Shown in pieces: positions 34,864 to 44,795 of a stretch of DNA of 64,000 nucleotides. Each line of letters begins with the position of its first letter. The first letter of the stretch is position 1. The position numbers were made by a program, and so were the translations under genes. Location: NCBI GenBank assembly GCA_943329665.2, contig CALQEU020000001.1, positions 62,001 through 126,000 of the forward strand. The letters run 5' to 3'. Origin of the DNA: JAJTFW01 sp903922455. Its GTDB lineage: Bacteria > Bacteroidota > Bacteroidia > AKYH767-A > OLB10. Below the pieces are notes generated by a model. It was not told the DNA's origin, did no database searches, and worked only from the letters and a program-made list of their open reading frames with translations.

Positions 34864-35573
34864 GTCGTTTTTTTATGTGGTGGAAAAATCAATGACAAAA
34901 TTACATAGAAAAGGAGGATGATTGGGGCGGCTGCAAACTTTAGTAGAAGAATGCATAAAATACTCACGATCAATAATAAGTAAATCTCTTTATTAACATT
35001 CCAGGCAAACGATTTGAATTTTAAAGCCAATAATGGAATCTCTGCTACCAATAAATAACTGGTTATTCCAGCAAATACAACTAGAAACAGAGGATGGTAA
35101 ATATATTGGCTAAGTCCCCAAGTATCATCGGCTAAAATAAAAGGCATGCAAATGATCATCAATGTGTTAGCAGGCGTAGGTACGCCAATAAAATAAGAGC
35201 TTTGTCGAGTATCGATGTTAAACATGGCTAATCTTAAACAAGAAAAAATAGTCACAATGAACATAAAATATTGCCCCATCATCATCCATGTTGGATCAAA
35301 ATCATACTTCGTGCTACCCATCACAAAAATGACATAGAGCATTAATCCTGGCACTAATCCAAAACTAACCATGTCAGCCAATGAATCGAGTTGCTTGCCT
35401 AATTCAGAGTAAGCATTGAATTTACGAGCGACAAATCCATCTCCAAAATCAAGCAACGCTGCAATGAAAATAAACATGCTTGCTGTCGTTAATTCTCCAT
35501 TGAAAATGGAAGCAATAGCCAAGCAACCGCAAAACAAATTGGCTATAGTCATTAGATTGGGTAAATGGCGCAT
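34860..35573 (-). CDS. pssA: CDP-diacylglycerol--serine O-phosphatidyltransferase
   Basis: 237 aa with about seven membrane helices. The CDP-alcohol phosphatidyltransferase motif is complete, in the order DG-x2-AR-x8-G-x3-D-x3-D (DGFVARKFNAYSELGKQ then LDSLAD). It makes phosphatidylserine, the precursor of phosphatidylethanolamine. It opens MRHLPNLMTIANLFCGCLAI, as in Bacteroidota PssA. On the minus strand TATCTTCG, one base off the -7 consensus, lies 5 nt before the ATG. It overlaps purS by 4 nt. Confidence 0.94.
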   Translation of the reverse strand: MRHLPNLMTIANLFCGCLAIASIFNGELTTASMFIFIAALLDFGDGFVARKFNAYSELGKQLDSLADMVSFGLVPGLMLYVIFVMGSTKYDFDPTWMMMGQYFMFIVTIFSCLRLAMFNIDTRQSSYFIGVPTPANTLMIICMPFILADDTWGLSQYIYHPLFLVVFAGITSYLLVAEIPLLALKFKSFAWNVNKEIYLLLIVSILCILLLKFAAAPIILLFYVILSLIFPPHKKTT

Positions 35574-35578
35574 GGGGA

Positions 35579-35586
35579 CGAAGATA
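35579..35586 (-). promoter_or_regulatory. -7-like box TATCTTCG five nt before pssA
   Basis: Read on the minus strand this is TAnnTTTG with one mismatch, followed by TCCCC and the ATG. It is the same variant as at the SDR gene (52210-52217). Confidence 0.45.
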
Positions 35587-35814
35587 ATTGATATAGCCTT
35601 AGTTCATGCGTCGCCCTATGGAATTATCCATGGTCAATCGTCTATTCTGATGGATGAATTTTAATGTTAATATTTTACATTAATAATACAGATTTAAGAG
35701 GCAAACCTACTTACTTTTGATTTTCAGAACATTCACGCCAGTCCTTGCGTACAATCGTCTTCAGAGCATAATTTTTATATCTGAAAAGCGTTTGTATGCC
35801 ACAACCTACTAATT

Positions 35815-36906
35815 ATGCAAAAATCAAAATTTTATTTAAGCGCTGTTGCCGGACTCCTTAGTACCGCTTTAGTTGCACAAACTCCTAAATACAGTAATGA
35901 ATTTTTAGCCATTGGTGTGGGAGCTCGAGGTCTCGGATTGAGCGGAGCAATGTCGGCGATGGTGAATGATGCTACGGCTGGTTATTGGAATCCTGCAGGA
36001 TTAACAAAAGTAAAAGGCAATCTGCAAATCGCTTTAATGCACAGTGAGTATTTCGCAGGCATTGCAAAGTACGATTATGGTTCTTTTGCTGCACCCATCG
36101 ATGCCACCAAAACAATTGGTGTTTCAATCATTCGTTTTGCAGTAGATGATATCATCGACTCCACCGATTTAATCGACAAAGATGGAAACATCGATTACGA
36201 TCGATTGAAGTCTTTCTCTTCCGCTGATTATGCGTTTTTGTTTTCGTACGCTCAAAAAACTAAAATCACGGGATTGAGTTTAGGCGCTAATGCAAAAGTG
36301 GTGCATCGTAAAGTGGGTGATTTTGCTAAAGCTTGGGGATTTGGTTTAGATGCAGGAGCGCAGTATGAAAAAGGAAAATGGACATTCGCTGCCGTTGGGA
36401 AAGATATTACTTCTACCTTCAATGCGTGGACATACAATACCGAAAATTTAGAAGCTGTATTTAATCAAACCGGAAATGCTATTCCAGAAAATGGATTAGA
36501 AGTTACCTTGCCAAGATTAATTTTAGGAACCGCTTTCAAAACAAATATTATCAAAAAAATTACGGTGAATCCTGCTCTCGATCTTGATATCACTTTTGAT
36601 GGTAAAAGAAATGTTCCGGTGAAAACAAATGTGATGAGTATTGATCCTAAAATAGGAGTGGAGTTCGGATATGATGATTTCATCTTCTTGAGAGCAGGCT
36701 TAGGAAACATTCAAACGATTAAAAATATTGATGCTAGTACATCAACTACTGCACAACCCAATATTGGTATTGGGTTGCGTTTAAGGAATGTAATTATTGA
36801 TTATGCATTAACGAATATTGGAAATTCTTCTGAGTCATTATACTCGAATGTGTTTTCACTGAGATTGAATATTGTGAGAAAGGAAGGTTCTTCAAGTAAA
36901 AAATAA
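35815..36906 (+). CDS. PorV/PorQ-family outer-membrane protein (T9SS-associated)
   Basis: 363 aa with a signal peptide (cleavage near TALVAQ). The mature N-terminus NEFLAIGVGARGLGLSGAMS, then NDATAGYWNPAGLTKV, is the conserved PorV/PorQ/FadL-like opening. The rest is a beta-barrel. PorV delivers T9SS cargo to the sortase PorU. The PorU-like peptidase starts 8 nt downstream, so they form an operon, matching the porU/porV partnership. The sequence alone does not separate PorV from its paralogues. Confidence 0.82.
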   Translation: MQKSKFYLSAVAGLLSTALVAQTPKYSNEFLAIGVGARGLGLSGAMSAMVNDATAGYWNPAGLTKVKGNLQIALMHSEYFAGIAKYDYGSFAAPIDATKTIGVSIIRFAVDDIIDSTDLIDKDGNIDYDRLKSFSSADYAFLFSYAQKTKITGLSLGANAKVVHRKVGDFAKAWGFGLDAGAQYEKGKWTFAAVGKDITSTFNAWTYNTENLEAVFNQTGNAIPENGLEVTLPRLILGTAFKTNIIKKITVNPALDLDITFDGKRNVPVKTNVMSIDPKIGVEFGYDDFIFLRAGLGNIQTIKNIDASTSTTAQPNIGIGLRLRNVIIDYALTNIGNSSESLYSNVFSLRLNIVRKEGSSSKK

Positions 36907-36914
36907 AATCTTGT

Positions 36915-39900
36915 ATGAAACAGTTTTACGCACTAATCACCGCACTTCTATTTGCCCAAACTATTTCCTATGCACAGCCATACGGAAATGAATGGATTGC
37001 ATTTACAAGCGGGCAACCATTATCCACACAACAGTACTTTCGAATTGGTGTTTGGCAAGAGGGAATCTACCGAGTTTCTTATGCCGATATGCAAAACAAT
37101 GGCGTTCCAGTAACATCTTGGTTTAGCCCCAACCGTTTTCAAATGTATGCTAACGGTAAAGAACAATTCATTCATGTTGCCGATGTGAATGGGGATAATA
37201 TTTTTGGCCCTGGTGATTATGTTGAATTTTATGGAAAGGGAACCGATGGTGCTTATGATCGTGCTTTGTATGTGAATAATGAAGACCAGCCTAATCCTTA
37301 CTTTAGTATTTATAACGACACCGCTTCTTATTTCTTGACGTATTCTCCGTTTTCTACGAACAACAGAAGGATGCCTCTATTAACAGATAATAATTTTGGT
37401 GCTTATTCTCCAGAATCTTATTTCATCTCTGAAAATGTTAAAGTGTATGGTGCTGAATACAATATTGGATGGCGAGATTTTAATGATATTGCTGATAATT
37501 CTTTTTCTGAGGGCGAAGGTTTTTTATCCAATAGAATTAGTAAGCAAGCTCCTTTTGATATTAATTTTTCGATTGCAAAATCAGTTTCATTGGGTACACT
37601 TCCTACCCTAGAAGCTAGGGTGATGGGCGCTAATGCAAATGCACATCCCTATCAGTTGAAAAGTGGTGGTAATGTATTAATCGATACCTTGTTTTATGCA
37701 TATGAATTGGTAAAGCATAATTTTGATATTACTAATTTACCATCGAGTGGAAATTTCACTTTTCAATTTACGCCACTCAATGATTTGACATTTCCAGGTA
37801 ATTTGAATTACATGCAAATTGCCTACGCCAAATTGCGCTATTCAAGAAGTTTTGATTTTAATGGTGAAACGCTTCCAATAAAATTAGCCGTGAATAGCGC
37901 TTCTACAAAAGCATTATTAGAATGTACGAATCTGAATGCCTCTGCTCCTCGCATTTATGTAATGAGTGGCGATACCATAAAGTTATTACTCCCAACACTT
38001 GTGGGAGGTGTGTACAAAGGATTAGTTCCCACGAGTGGGCAAGAACAAAGTTGTTATATGCTTGATAATAGCCAAGTGTTTTCTTTTTCTGGAAACGCAA
38101 CGATGAAAAGTGTAAATGTAGATACCGATCCAGTGAAGTTTGCACGATTTAATAATTTTAAATTAACGGGTGCTAATTCCGATTTTTTATTAGTATCTAA
38201 TAAATCAATTTGGAATGGAGCATTATCTTATGCTGGATACCGAACTACAAAGGGGTACAATGTATTGCTCGCTGATATAGATGAATTATATGACCAATTC
38301 GCATGGGGCATTAAAAAGCATCCTTTGTCAATTCGTAATTTTTGTGATCAGTTGATCGATAATAATTCAGTCGATCCTCGGTTTTTATTGCTACTAGGAA
38401 AGTCAGTGCTTTCACAAAATGCGAGAAGTGGTACTGCGTATGGATTAAATTTAATTCCAACGTATGGTGAGCCTGCATCTGATCAAATTTTCACTTCGCA
38501 TTTAAATACAAATAAGTTTGCTCCTGAAATTGCGACAGGTCGTATTTCAGTACAAAATGATGTCGATGTTAATGCGTACTTAAATAAATTAATTTCATTT
38601 GAATTGCAACAAACATTACCGCCGTCTGATTGGATGAAGAATGTACTTCATTTTGGTGGCGGAACAGATTTAAATGAACAGAATTTTTTATCAAGCAAAT
38701 TGAGTGTTTACGAACAAATCATTGAAGATACTTTGTTTGGTGGTAATGTCACTACCATTTTGAAGAGTTCTACGGCGCCCATTCAATTAAATTTGGGTCA
38801 GTACATTCAACAATTGATTGATACTGGCTGTAGCATGATGACATTCTATGGTCACGCTGCTGGAACATCATTTGATATTTCTACTGACGATCCAGAAAAT
38901 TATAATAATAAGGATCGCTATCCTGTAGTGCTTGCACTATCTTGTTTTGTTGGAGATATTCATACAACCAGTCGCTTACTTAACGAACGATTTGTATTAA
39001 CTCCTGACAAAGGATCCATTGCGTTTATTGCGTTGCCTGATAAAGGATTGATCGATCCTCTCCATTTTTATTCAACCCGCTTTCATGAAGTAGGCTTCAG
39101 AGATTATTATGGCTATACTGTTGGAGAAGTGATGAAGAAGACAGTTGAAGATATTTACGATTCATTGAACTTTGATGTGAAGAGTGTCTGTATGAATATG
39201 ACATTGCATGGCGATCCTGCCATTAAAATGAATGTATTTGAAAAACCAGATTATGAAATAAAGAATGCAAATATTTTTTATGATCCCTCTATCGTAACAA
39301 CGGAAATGGATAGCTTCATCGTGAAGATTGCGATTGCTAATTTGGGAAAGAATACAAGCGAAACCATGCATGTGTTGATTAGCCGAACTATGCCCGCAGG
39401 AAATAAACGTGATACCATCATTGCAGTTCCTTATATTTCTTTTGTCGATACGTTAAATATTACCTTGCCTGTTGATTTTAAAGATGGTGCCGGACTTAAT
39501 ATGTTTGAAATTACAGTCGATGTATACAATGAAGTGGATGAAATTGACAACGTTGGAAATAATGTTGCAAAATCCCAATTGCTAATTAATTCTACCGACA
39601 TTAATCCTGTTTTTCCGCAAGAGTATGCTATAGTTCCAAATGGAAATATCGTATTAAAAGCAACCACAGCAGATTTATTTGCAGCGGCAAAGAATTATCG
39701 TTTTGAAGTGGATACATCTTATTTTTTCAATAGTCCCAATAAAGTTTCAGGCGTAGCCAATAATGCATTTGGTATTATATCTTGGAGCATTCCAATAACA
39801 TTAGATTCGAACAATGCATACTATTGGCGTGTGGCAAATGACTCAATTATGAGTTTGGATACAGCAATATCTTCTAAATATCAATGGAAGGTGAGTTCCT

Positions 39901-41948
39901 TTTTGTTTAAGCCGGGTAAAACAGGTTGGTCGCAAGCGCATTATTACCAATTTAAGGAAAACACTTTGTCTAACATGTTATGGGTGGATTCTGCTCGACA
40001 AACGAAGTTTGTTTCTTCCAATTATTCATTGTTGATGACGCATGAGTTAAATCGTCCGAGCTATGAAATTAATGGTGTGAATATGGATTATGGTGGATGT
40101 TTTGGTCTCTCACAAATTGCAGTTGCTGTTTTGGATTCGATTAATTTCGAAACACCATGGACAGCTGATTCTTGTACTAATTATTTTGGAAATTATAATT
40201 ATTATAGGTGTAATACGGCACAAGGATGTGGATTTAGAACTCGTCCTGATAAGTATTTCTTGTTTAATGTTGGGCTTACCTCTGGAATCGATAGTCTTGC
40301 TGATTTTATTCAGAATGATGTACCAGATGGAAATTATCTATTGAGTTGGACCACTTTTTCTGCTCCATTTAGTACGTTGAATTCGTTGAGTAGTGCTTAT
40401 AATTCGATAGGCGTTCCTCAGTTTAGCAGCCTTCAAACGGGCGATAAGTTTATGATGTTTATGAAGATGGGTGATCCTTCCTCTGTCATTTTTAAAAAGG
40501 GATTGTATCCTGATAGTTTATTACGAATCGATTATCTATTGACTCGTGATTGGGATAAAGGTTTTCAATCTTCTTCTGTAATTGGACCCGCTACCGCATG
40601 GAATCAATTGTATTGGAATTATACACATCTAGAATCTGGAATTTCTCCCGATAGTATCTATTTGCAAGTATTCGGAATTGCTACTACTGGTCAAGAAGTG
40701 TTGTTGATGGATTCACTGGTGGATACAACGAATCCCATCGATTTAAGTATGATTAGTGCTTTGACTTTTCCTAATTTACGATTGAGGTCTTACATGGAAG
40801 ATTCTCAATTACGAACTCCACCACAAATGGAAAAGTGGCAAGTATATTTTGATCCCGTTCCGGAAGGTTCTTTGAATACGAATTATTATACATTCTTTAA
40901 GGATTCGGTTCAAGAAGGGGAGACCATCAGTTTAAGCATGGCATTTGAGAATATTAGTAGTCAGAAGATGGATACGTTGTTGGTGAATTATTTTGTTTAT
41001 GATGCCAATAATATTCGCAGAAATATTTCTTCGGTAAGGCTTCACCGTGACCTTCCTGCAGGCGATACGATCATGTGTCATGTGAGCTTTAGTTCCCTTA
41101 CCTATAAAGGCACTAATAGCTTATGGATTGAAGCCAATCCGAATAAAGATCAGCCTGAACAATATCATTTTAATAATATTACCAGTTTGAAGTTTACAGT
41201 AAACCCGGATATTACAAATCCATTGTTGGATGTTACTTTTAATGGTTTGCATATTTTGAATGGTGATATCGTTTCGTCTCGTCCAGAGATTTTGATGAAA
41301 CTGAAGGATGAGAATAAATATTTAGCATTGAACGACACATCGAATTTCCGAATTTCATTGCGTTCACCTTCTGGACAACTGCAATATTTACACTTCGAGC
41401 CCGCACCGGGATCAAACGTTACGAATACGCTGTTGAGTTGGCTTCCTGCTGCATTACCAAACAATAGTTTCCGAATCGATTATCATCCTCATCTTTTAGT
41501 TGATGGAGTGTATGAGTTGGCCGTTGAAGCTAAAGACGAAACTGGAAACTTAAGCGGAATTTTCGATTATAAAATTCAATTTGAAGTCATCAATAAGAGC
41601 ACCATCACGGAAGTAGTGAATTATCCAAATCCATTTAGTACATCTACTCGATTTGTATTTATGCTTACAGGATCTGAAGTGCCTACCGATTTTAAAATTC
41701 AAATCATGACCGTCACCGGAAAAGTAGTTCGTGAAATTATGAGAGAGGAATTAGGTGCTATTCGTATTGGTAGAAATATTACCGATTATGCTTGGGATGG
41801 TAAAGATGAGTTTGGGGATCAATTGGCGAATGGCGTTTATGTTTATCGCGTGATCACCAGCATCAATGGCTCCAACATCGAAAAAAGAGAAACCAACGCC
41901 GATCAATATTTCAAAAAAGGTTGGGGTAAAATGTATTTGATGCGATAA
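36915..41948 (+). CDS. PorU-like C25 (gingipain-fold) cysteine peptidase, likely T9SS sortase of the long PorU2 type
   Basis: 1677 aa, longer than usual PorU (about 1100-1300). Signal peptide (SYAQPYG). The N-terminal domain (about 30-140) has QYFRIGVWQEGIYRVSYADM and GDYVEFYGKG, as in PorU. The C25 domain spans about 430-770, with catalytic His647 in FYGHAAG and Cys677 in LALSCFVGD, 30 residues apart. Several CARDB/Ig-like repeats follow (about 790-1550). The C-terminus (VNYPNPFSTSTRFVF, then WDGKDEFGDQLANGVYVYRV) is an FlgD/T9SS-type domain. It is co-transcribed with the PorV-like gene. Whether it acts as the sortase itself or as a related surface protease is undecided. Confidence 0.83.
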   Translation: MKQFYALITALLFAQTISYAQPYGNEWIAFTSGQPLSTQQYFRIGVWQEGIYRVSYADMQNNGVPVTSWFSPNRFQMYANGKEQFIHVADVNGDNIFGPGDYVEFYGKGTDGAYDRALYVNNEDQPNPYFSIYNDTASYFLTYSPFSTNNRRMPLLTDNNFGAYSPESYFISENVKVYGAEYNIGWRDFNDIADNSFSEGEGFLSNRISKQAPFDINFSIAKSVSLGTLPTLEARVMGANANAHPYQLKSGGNVLIDTLFYAYELVKHNFDITNLPSSGNFTFQFTPLNDLTFPGNLNYMQIAYAKLRYSRSFDFNGETLPIKLAVNSASTKALLECTNLNASAPRIYVMSGDTIKLLLPTLVGGVYKGLVPTSGQEQSCYMLDNSQVFSFSGNATMKSVNVDTDPVKFARFNNFKLTGANSDFLLVSNKSIWNGALSYAGYRTTKGYNVLLADIDELYDQFAWGIKKHPLSIRNFCDQLIDNNSVDPRFLLLLGKSVLSQNARSGTAYGLNLIPTYGEPASDQIFTSHLNTNKFAPEIATGRISVQNDVDVNAYLNKLISFELQQTLPPSDWMKNVLHFGGGTDLNEQNFLSSKLSVYEQIIEDTLFGGNVTTILKSSTAPIQLNLGQYIQQLIDTGCSMMTFYGHAAGTSFDISTDDPENYNNKDRYPVVLALSCFVGDIHTTSRLLNERFVLTPDKGSIAFIALPDKGLIDPLHFYSTRFHEVGFRDYYGYTVGEVMKKTVEDIYDSLNFDVKSVCMNMTLHGDPAIKMNVFEKPDYEIKNANIFYDPSIVTTEMDSFIVKIAIANLGKNTSETMHVLISRTMPAGNKRDTIIAVPYISFVDTLNITLPVDFKDGAGLNMFEITVDVYNEVDEIDNVGNNVAKSQLLINSTDINPVFPQEYAIVPNGNIVLKATTADLFAAAKNYRFEVDTSYFFNSPNKVSGVANNAFGIISWSIPITLDSNNAYYWRVANDSIMSLDTAISSKYQWKVSSFLFKPGKTGWSQAHYYQFKENTLSNMLWVDSARQTKFVSSNYSLLMTHELNRPSYEINGVNMDYGGCFGLSQIAVAVLDSINFETPWTADSCTNYFGNYNYYRCNTAQGCGFRTRPDKYFLFNVGLTSGIDSLADFIQNDVPDGNYLLSWTTFSAPFSTLNSLSSAYNSIGVPQFSSLQTGDKFMMFMKMGDPSSVIFKKGLYPDSLLRIDYLLTRDWDKGFQSSSVIGPATAWNQLYWNYTHLESGISPDSIYLQVFGIATTGQEVLLMDSLVDTTNPIDLSMISALTFPNLRLRSYMEDSQLRTPPQMEKWQVYFDPVPEGSLNTNYYTFFKDSVQEGETISLSMAFENISSQKMDTLLVNYFVYDANNIRRNISSVRLHRDLPAGDTIMCHVSFSSLTYKGTNSLWIEANPNKDQPEQYHFNNITSLKFTVNPDITNPLLDVTFNGLHILNGDIVSSRPEILMKLKDENKYLALNDTSNFRISLRSPSGQLQYLHFEPAPGSNVTNTLLSWLPAALPNNSFRIDYHPHLLVDGVYELAVEAKDETGNLSGIFDYKIQFEVINKSTITEVVNYPNPFSTSTRFVFMLTGSEVPTDFKIQIMTVTGKVVREIMREELGAIRIGRNITDYAWDGKDEFGDQLANGVYVYRVITSINGSNIEKRETNADQYFKKGWGKMYLMR

Positions 41949-41975
41949 TGTAAAATGCAAACCACAACCATGGGT

Positions 41976-42021
41976 ACAACCCCCAAAACTTAGGGTTTAG
42001 ACCCTAAGTTTTGGGGGTTGT
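41976..42021. terminator. 21 bp perfect inverted repeat, candidate bidirectional terminator
   Basis: ACAACCCCCAAAACTTAGGG plus T (41976-41996) and its exact reverse complement (42001-42021) enclose TTAG. It lies between the convergent PorU-like gene and pdxA, 27 and 4 nt from their stop codons. T-runs are weak on both sides (GATTTTAT on the plus side), so it may be a repeat element doubling as terminator. Confidence 0.65.
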
Positions 42022-42025
42022 GATT

Positions 42026-43087
42026 TTATCGTTCCCCCGTCAATTTTCCAAACGCAAGTGGTTTTTCATTCACCTCGTCGTAATCAACTCTTCGATTAAT
42101 AATATCTACTGCTGTATAGATAGCTTCTCGTAATGACGATTCGCTTGCGATTCCTTTTCCTGCAATATCATACGCCACCCCATGATCTGGTGAGGTACGT
42201 ACTACCGGTAAACCTGCTGTGAAATTCACACCATTCTCAAATGCAAGTGTCTTGAATGGAATTAATCCTTGATCATGATACATCGCTAAAACAGCATCAA
42301 ACTTTTCTTGCTGTCCAGTTCCGAAAAATCCATCTGAAGAGTATGGACCAAAAACTAATAATCCTGCAGCAAAAGCTTCTTTGATTGTGGGCGCAATGAT
42401 GTCACGATCTTCATTTCCAATAACGCCAGAATCGCCCGCATGTGGATTTAAACCCAATACAGCAATCCTAGGTTTGCGAATTCCAAAATCACGTTTGAGT
42501 GATTTGATCATCACATTTAATTTTTGTTTGATGCGGTCACTGGTTATCAATGGCGCTATTTTCGAAACAGGAACATGACCCGTTACTAAGGCAACTCTTA
42601 AATTACCATTCACTAAAAACATTAAATAATCCGAAGTGTTAAATGCTTCGGCTAAATATTCTGTGTGTCCAGAAAATCCACCTTCCGGAGCAATACTGTG
42701 CTTGTCGATAGGTGCCGTAACTAAAGCATCTATAAATCCACTTTTCAAATCGTTGGTAGCGGCTTCTAAAGCTTTCATCGCATACGGACCATTGACATGG
42801 GAAGCTACACCCATTTCAATTTTCAATTCTTCCTCCCAGCAATTAATTAAGTTTACTTTTTTTGGAATGATATCTTGAATACTTCGAATGGTATTGAAAT
42901 TAAATTCCTGTAGATTTAATGTCTTTCTGTAATGTGAAATCACTTTGCTATTTCCGTAAATAATAGGAGTGCAAACCTGTGTAATGCGATTGTCAGATAA
43001 AGCTTTGATCACTACTTCCGGACCAATTCCATGGATATCCCCAATACTGATTCCTACTTTTATTCTGCCTTCGTTTTCTGTGCTCAT
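42026..43087 (-). CDS. pdxA: 4-hydroxythreonine-4-phosphate dehydrogenase
   Basis: 353 aa. The family shows as VGISIGDIHGIGPEVVIKAL, LVTAPIDKHSI, SGHTEYLAE and the metal-binding MYHDQGLIPFK, followed by FTAGLPVVRTSPDHGVAYD. It acts in vitamin B6 synthesis by oxidising 4-phosphohydroxy-L-threonine. The upstream gap of 146 nt to leucyl aminopeptidase on the same strand has no clear promoter. PdxJ is not in the window. Confidence 0.95.
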   Translation of the reverse strand: MSTENEGRIKVGISIGDIHGIGPEVVIKALSDNRITQVCTPIIYGNSKVISHYRKTLNLQEFNFNTIRSIQDIIPKKVNLINCWEEELKIEMGVASHVNGPYAMKALEAATNDLKSGFIDALVTAPIDKHSIAPEGGFSGHTEYLAEAFNTSDYLMFLVNGNLRVALVTGHVPVSKIAPLITSDRIKQKLNVMIKSLKRDFGIRKPRIAVLGLNPHAGDSGVIGNEDRDIIAPTIKEAFAAGLLVFGPYSSDGFFGTGQQEKFDAVLAMYHDQGLIPFKTLAFENGVNFTAGLPVVRTSPDHGVAYDIAGKGIASESSLREAIYTAVDIINRRVDYDEVNEKPLAFGKLTGER

Positions 43088-43233
43088 TTCGTTTTATTTT
43101 CTAATAGATGAGAGGATAGAACTGTGTACTGCGTAGGTTGTGCGACATAAATGCATTAAAGTCATTAAGTGATTTAATATCTAATGTCATATATGTAATG
43201 AACTAAGCAGCATGAAAAATATTTTGTTTGTTT

Positions 43234-44673
43234 TTATTTTCCAGCTAATTTTTTAATGTATTCAAATAATAATCGAACACCTACTCCAGTCCCATTTTTA
43301 ACTCGGTAGCTATCATTCGACTTGTTAAATGCCGGAGCAGCAATATCAAAATGCATGTACGGATAATCAACAAAATGATTTAAGAATCTTCCGGCGGTGA
43401 TAGCTCCCGCATGAGGTCCACCCACGTTTTTAATATCTGCTATATCCGATTTAATCCATTCGTCGTATTCTTCCCAAAAAGGAAATTCAGCTAATCGTTC
43501 GTACACTTGATCTCCTGCATCGTGTAACGCTTTTCTAGTTTTGTCAGGCACATCTCCCATGCAAACAATGCCCATCGGACCTATCGCCGCTGCCGCGGCT
43601 CCTGTCAATGTAGAAAATTCAAGTACTAACTCAGGCTTGTATCTTTTTGCATAATGCAATGCATCTGCTAAAATTAATCTTCCTTCTGCATCGGTATTTA
43701 AAACCTCTACCGTTTTTCCACTCATCATGGTAATCACATCTCCCGGAACATAAGCATCCCCATCTGGACGATTGTCAGTAGCAGGAACTAATGCAATTAC
43801 ATGAACAGGAAGTTTTGCTTTTGCAATGGCATAAATAGCACCACCCACTGCAGCACCTCCACCCATATCGCATTTCATAAAATCCATCGAGTTAGGAGTA
43901 GGTTTCAAACTCATCCCACCTGTATCGTAAACCACACCTTTACCTACTAAAACCACTGGTTTTTTATTTACAGCATTTTTAGGTTTCCATTCCATGATCG
44001 TAAATGTAGGAGCTTGTATCGATCCTAAATTTACAGCAAGCAATCCGCCCATCTTTAGCTGTTTAATCTTTGCTTTGTTCAACACCTGAACGTTGAATCC
44101 AGCTTGCTTGCCCATCAACGTAAACTGCTTTGCAAATTCAGTAGCATTTAAAAATGATTGTGGCTCATTCACTAAATCGCGCGCTTTGAAAACCGCTTCG
44201 TTGAGTATATTTTGTTGCTGAATTTCTTTTTCGGTCAACCGGTTGGATTGAATAAAAATTGTTTTCACCGCATGCTCTTCTTTCTTCTTGCCCGTTCGGT
44301 ATTTCAGGAATTGATAGCCCGCCAACACTAATCCTTCCGCATAAGCCAAAACCAAATCTCCAGGCAAAGCTGAAATAAGTGTGACTTGCTCCATTTTTCC
44401 AGCTTGAAGGCGAGAAAATTGCGTAGCACCACTTTTTCGAGCCATTTCAAGCCGTTGCGATGAATTCTTCTTTTCAGTCTCGATTTGTTGTAAGTAAATC
44501 ATTCTATTATATTGATTTACAGCAACAAATTTCTTTTCGGCCTTCAGTTCCGACTTAATAAAGGCGATTTCATCCTTCGTAAAGTAAGTAGACGAAAAGT
44601 CCTCATTCTTAAAGAGTAACAAGATATGTCCCTCTTTACGAGGAGATGACAGGTGTTTTAGTGTGATCTGCAT
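43234..44673 (-). CDS. Leucyl aminopeptidase (M17 family)
   Basis: 479 aa from ATG 44673 (the frame is open 18 codons further, but that part overlaps the divergent promoter region). The catalytic domain has LVGKGVVYDTGGMSLKPTPN, KCDMGGGAAV and the metal-binding NTDAEGRLILADAL. Near the C-terminus PYMHFDIAAPAFNKS follows the usual order. It removes N-terminal amino acids from peptides in the cytoplasm and needs two metal ions. It is divergent from mqnC. Confidence 0.92.
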   Translation of the reverse strand: MQITLKHLSSPRKEGHILLLFKNEDFSSTYFTKDEIAFIKSELKAEKKFVAVNQYNRMIYLQQIETEKKNSSQRLEMARKSGATQFSRLQAGKMEQVTLISALPGDLVLAYAEGLVLAGYQFLKYRTGKKKEEHAVKTIFIQSNRLTEKEIQQQNILNEAVFKARDLVNEPQSFLNATEFAKQFTLMGKQAGFNVQVLNKAKIKQLKMGGLLAVNLGSIQAPTFTIMEWKPKNAVNKKPVVLVGKGVVYDTGGMSLKPTPNSMDFMKCDMGGGAAVGGAIYAIAKAKLPVHVIALVPATDNRPDGDAYVPGDVITMMSGKTVEVLNTDAEGRLILADALHYAKRYKPELVLEFSTLTGAAAAAIGPMGIVCMGDVPDKTRKALHDAGDQVYERLAEFPFWEEYDEWIKSDIADIKNVGGPHAGAITAGRFLNHFVDYPYMHFDIAAPAFNKSNDSYRVKNGTGVGVRLLFEYIKKLAGK

Positions 44674-44795
44674 AGAGTTGCGTAAATTTGAGCGGATGAA
44701 ATTACGGAAAGCCTTTGTCATCCTCAATTCTATATCGCAATTGATAATAACTTTTAGTTGAGATAGGGGTTGTAAAGGTCAAAGAAGATGAAAAA

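Noticed and set aside
44674..44727. 18-codon N-terminal extension of leucyl aminopeptidase
   Set aside because: The residues are not characteristic and the region is needed for divergent promoters; ATG 44673 gives the family-like start.
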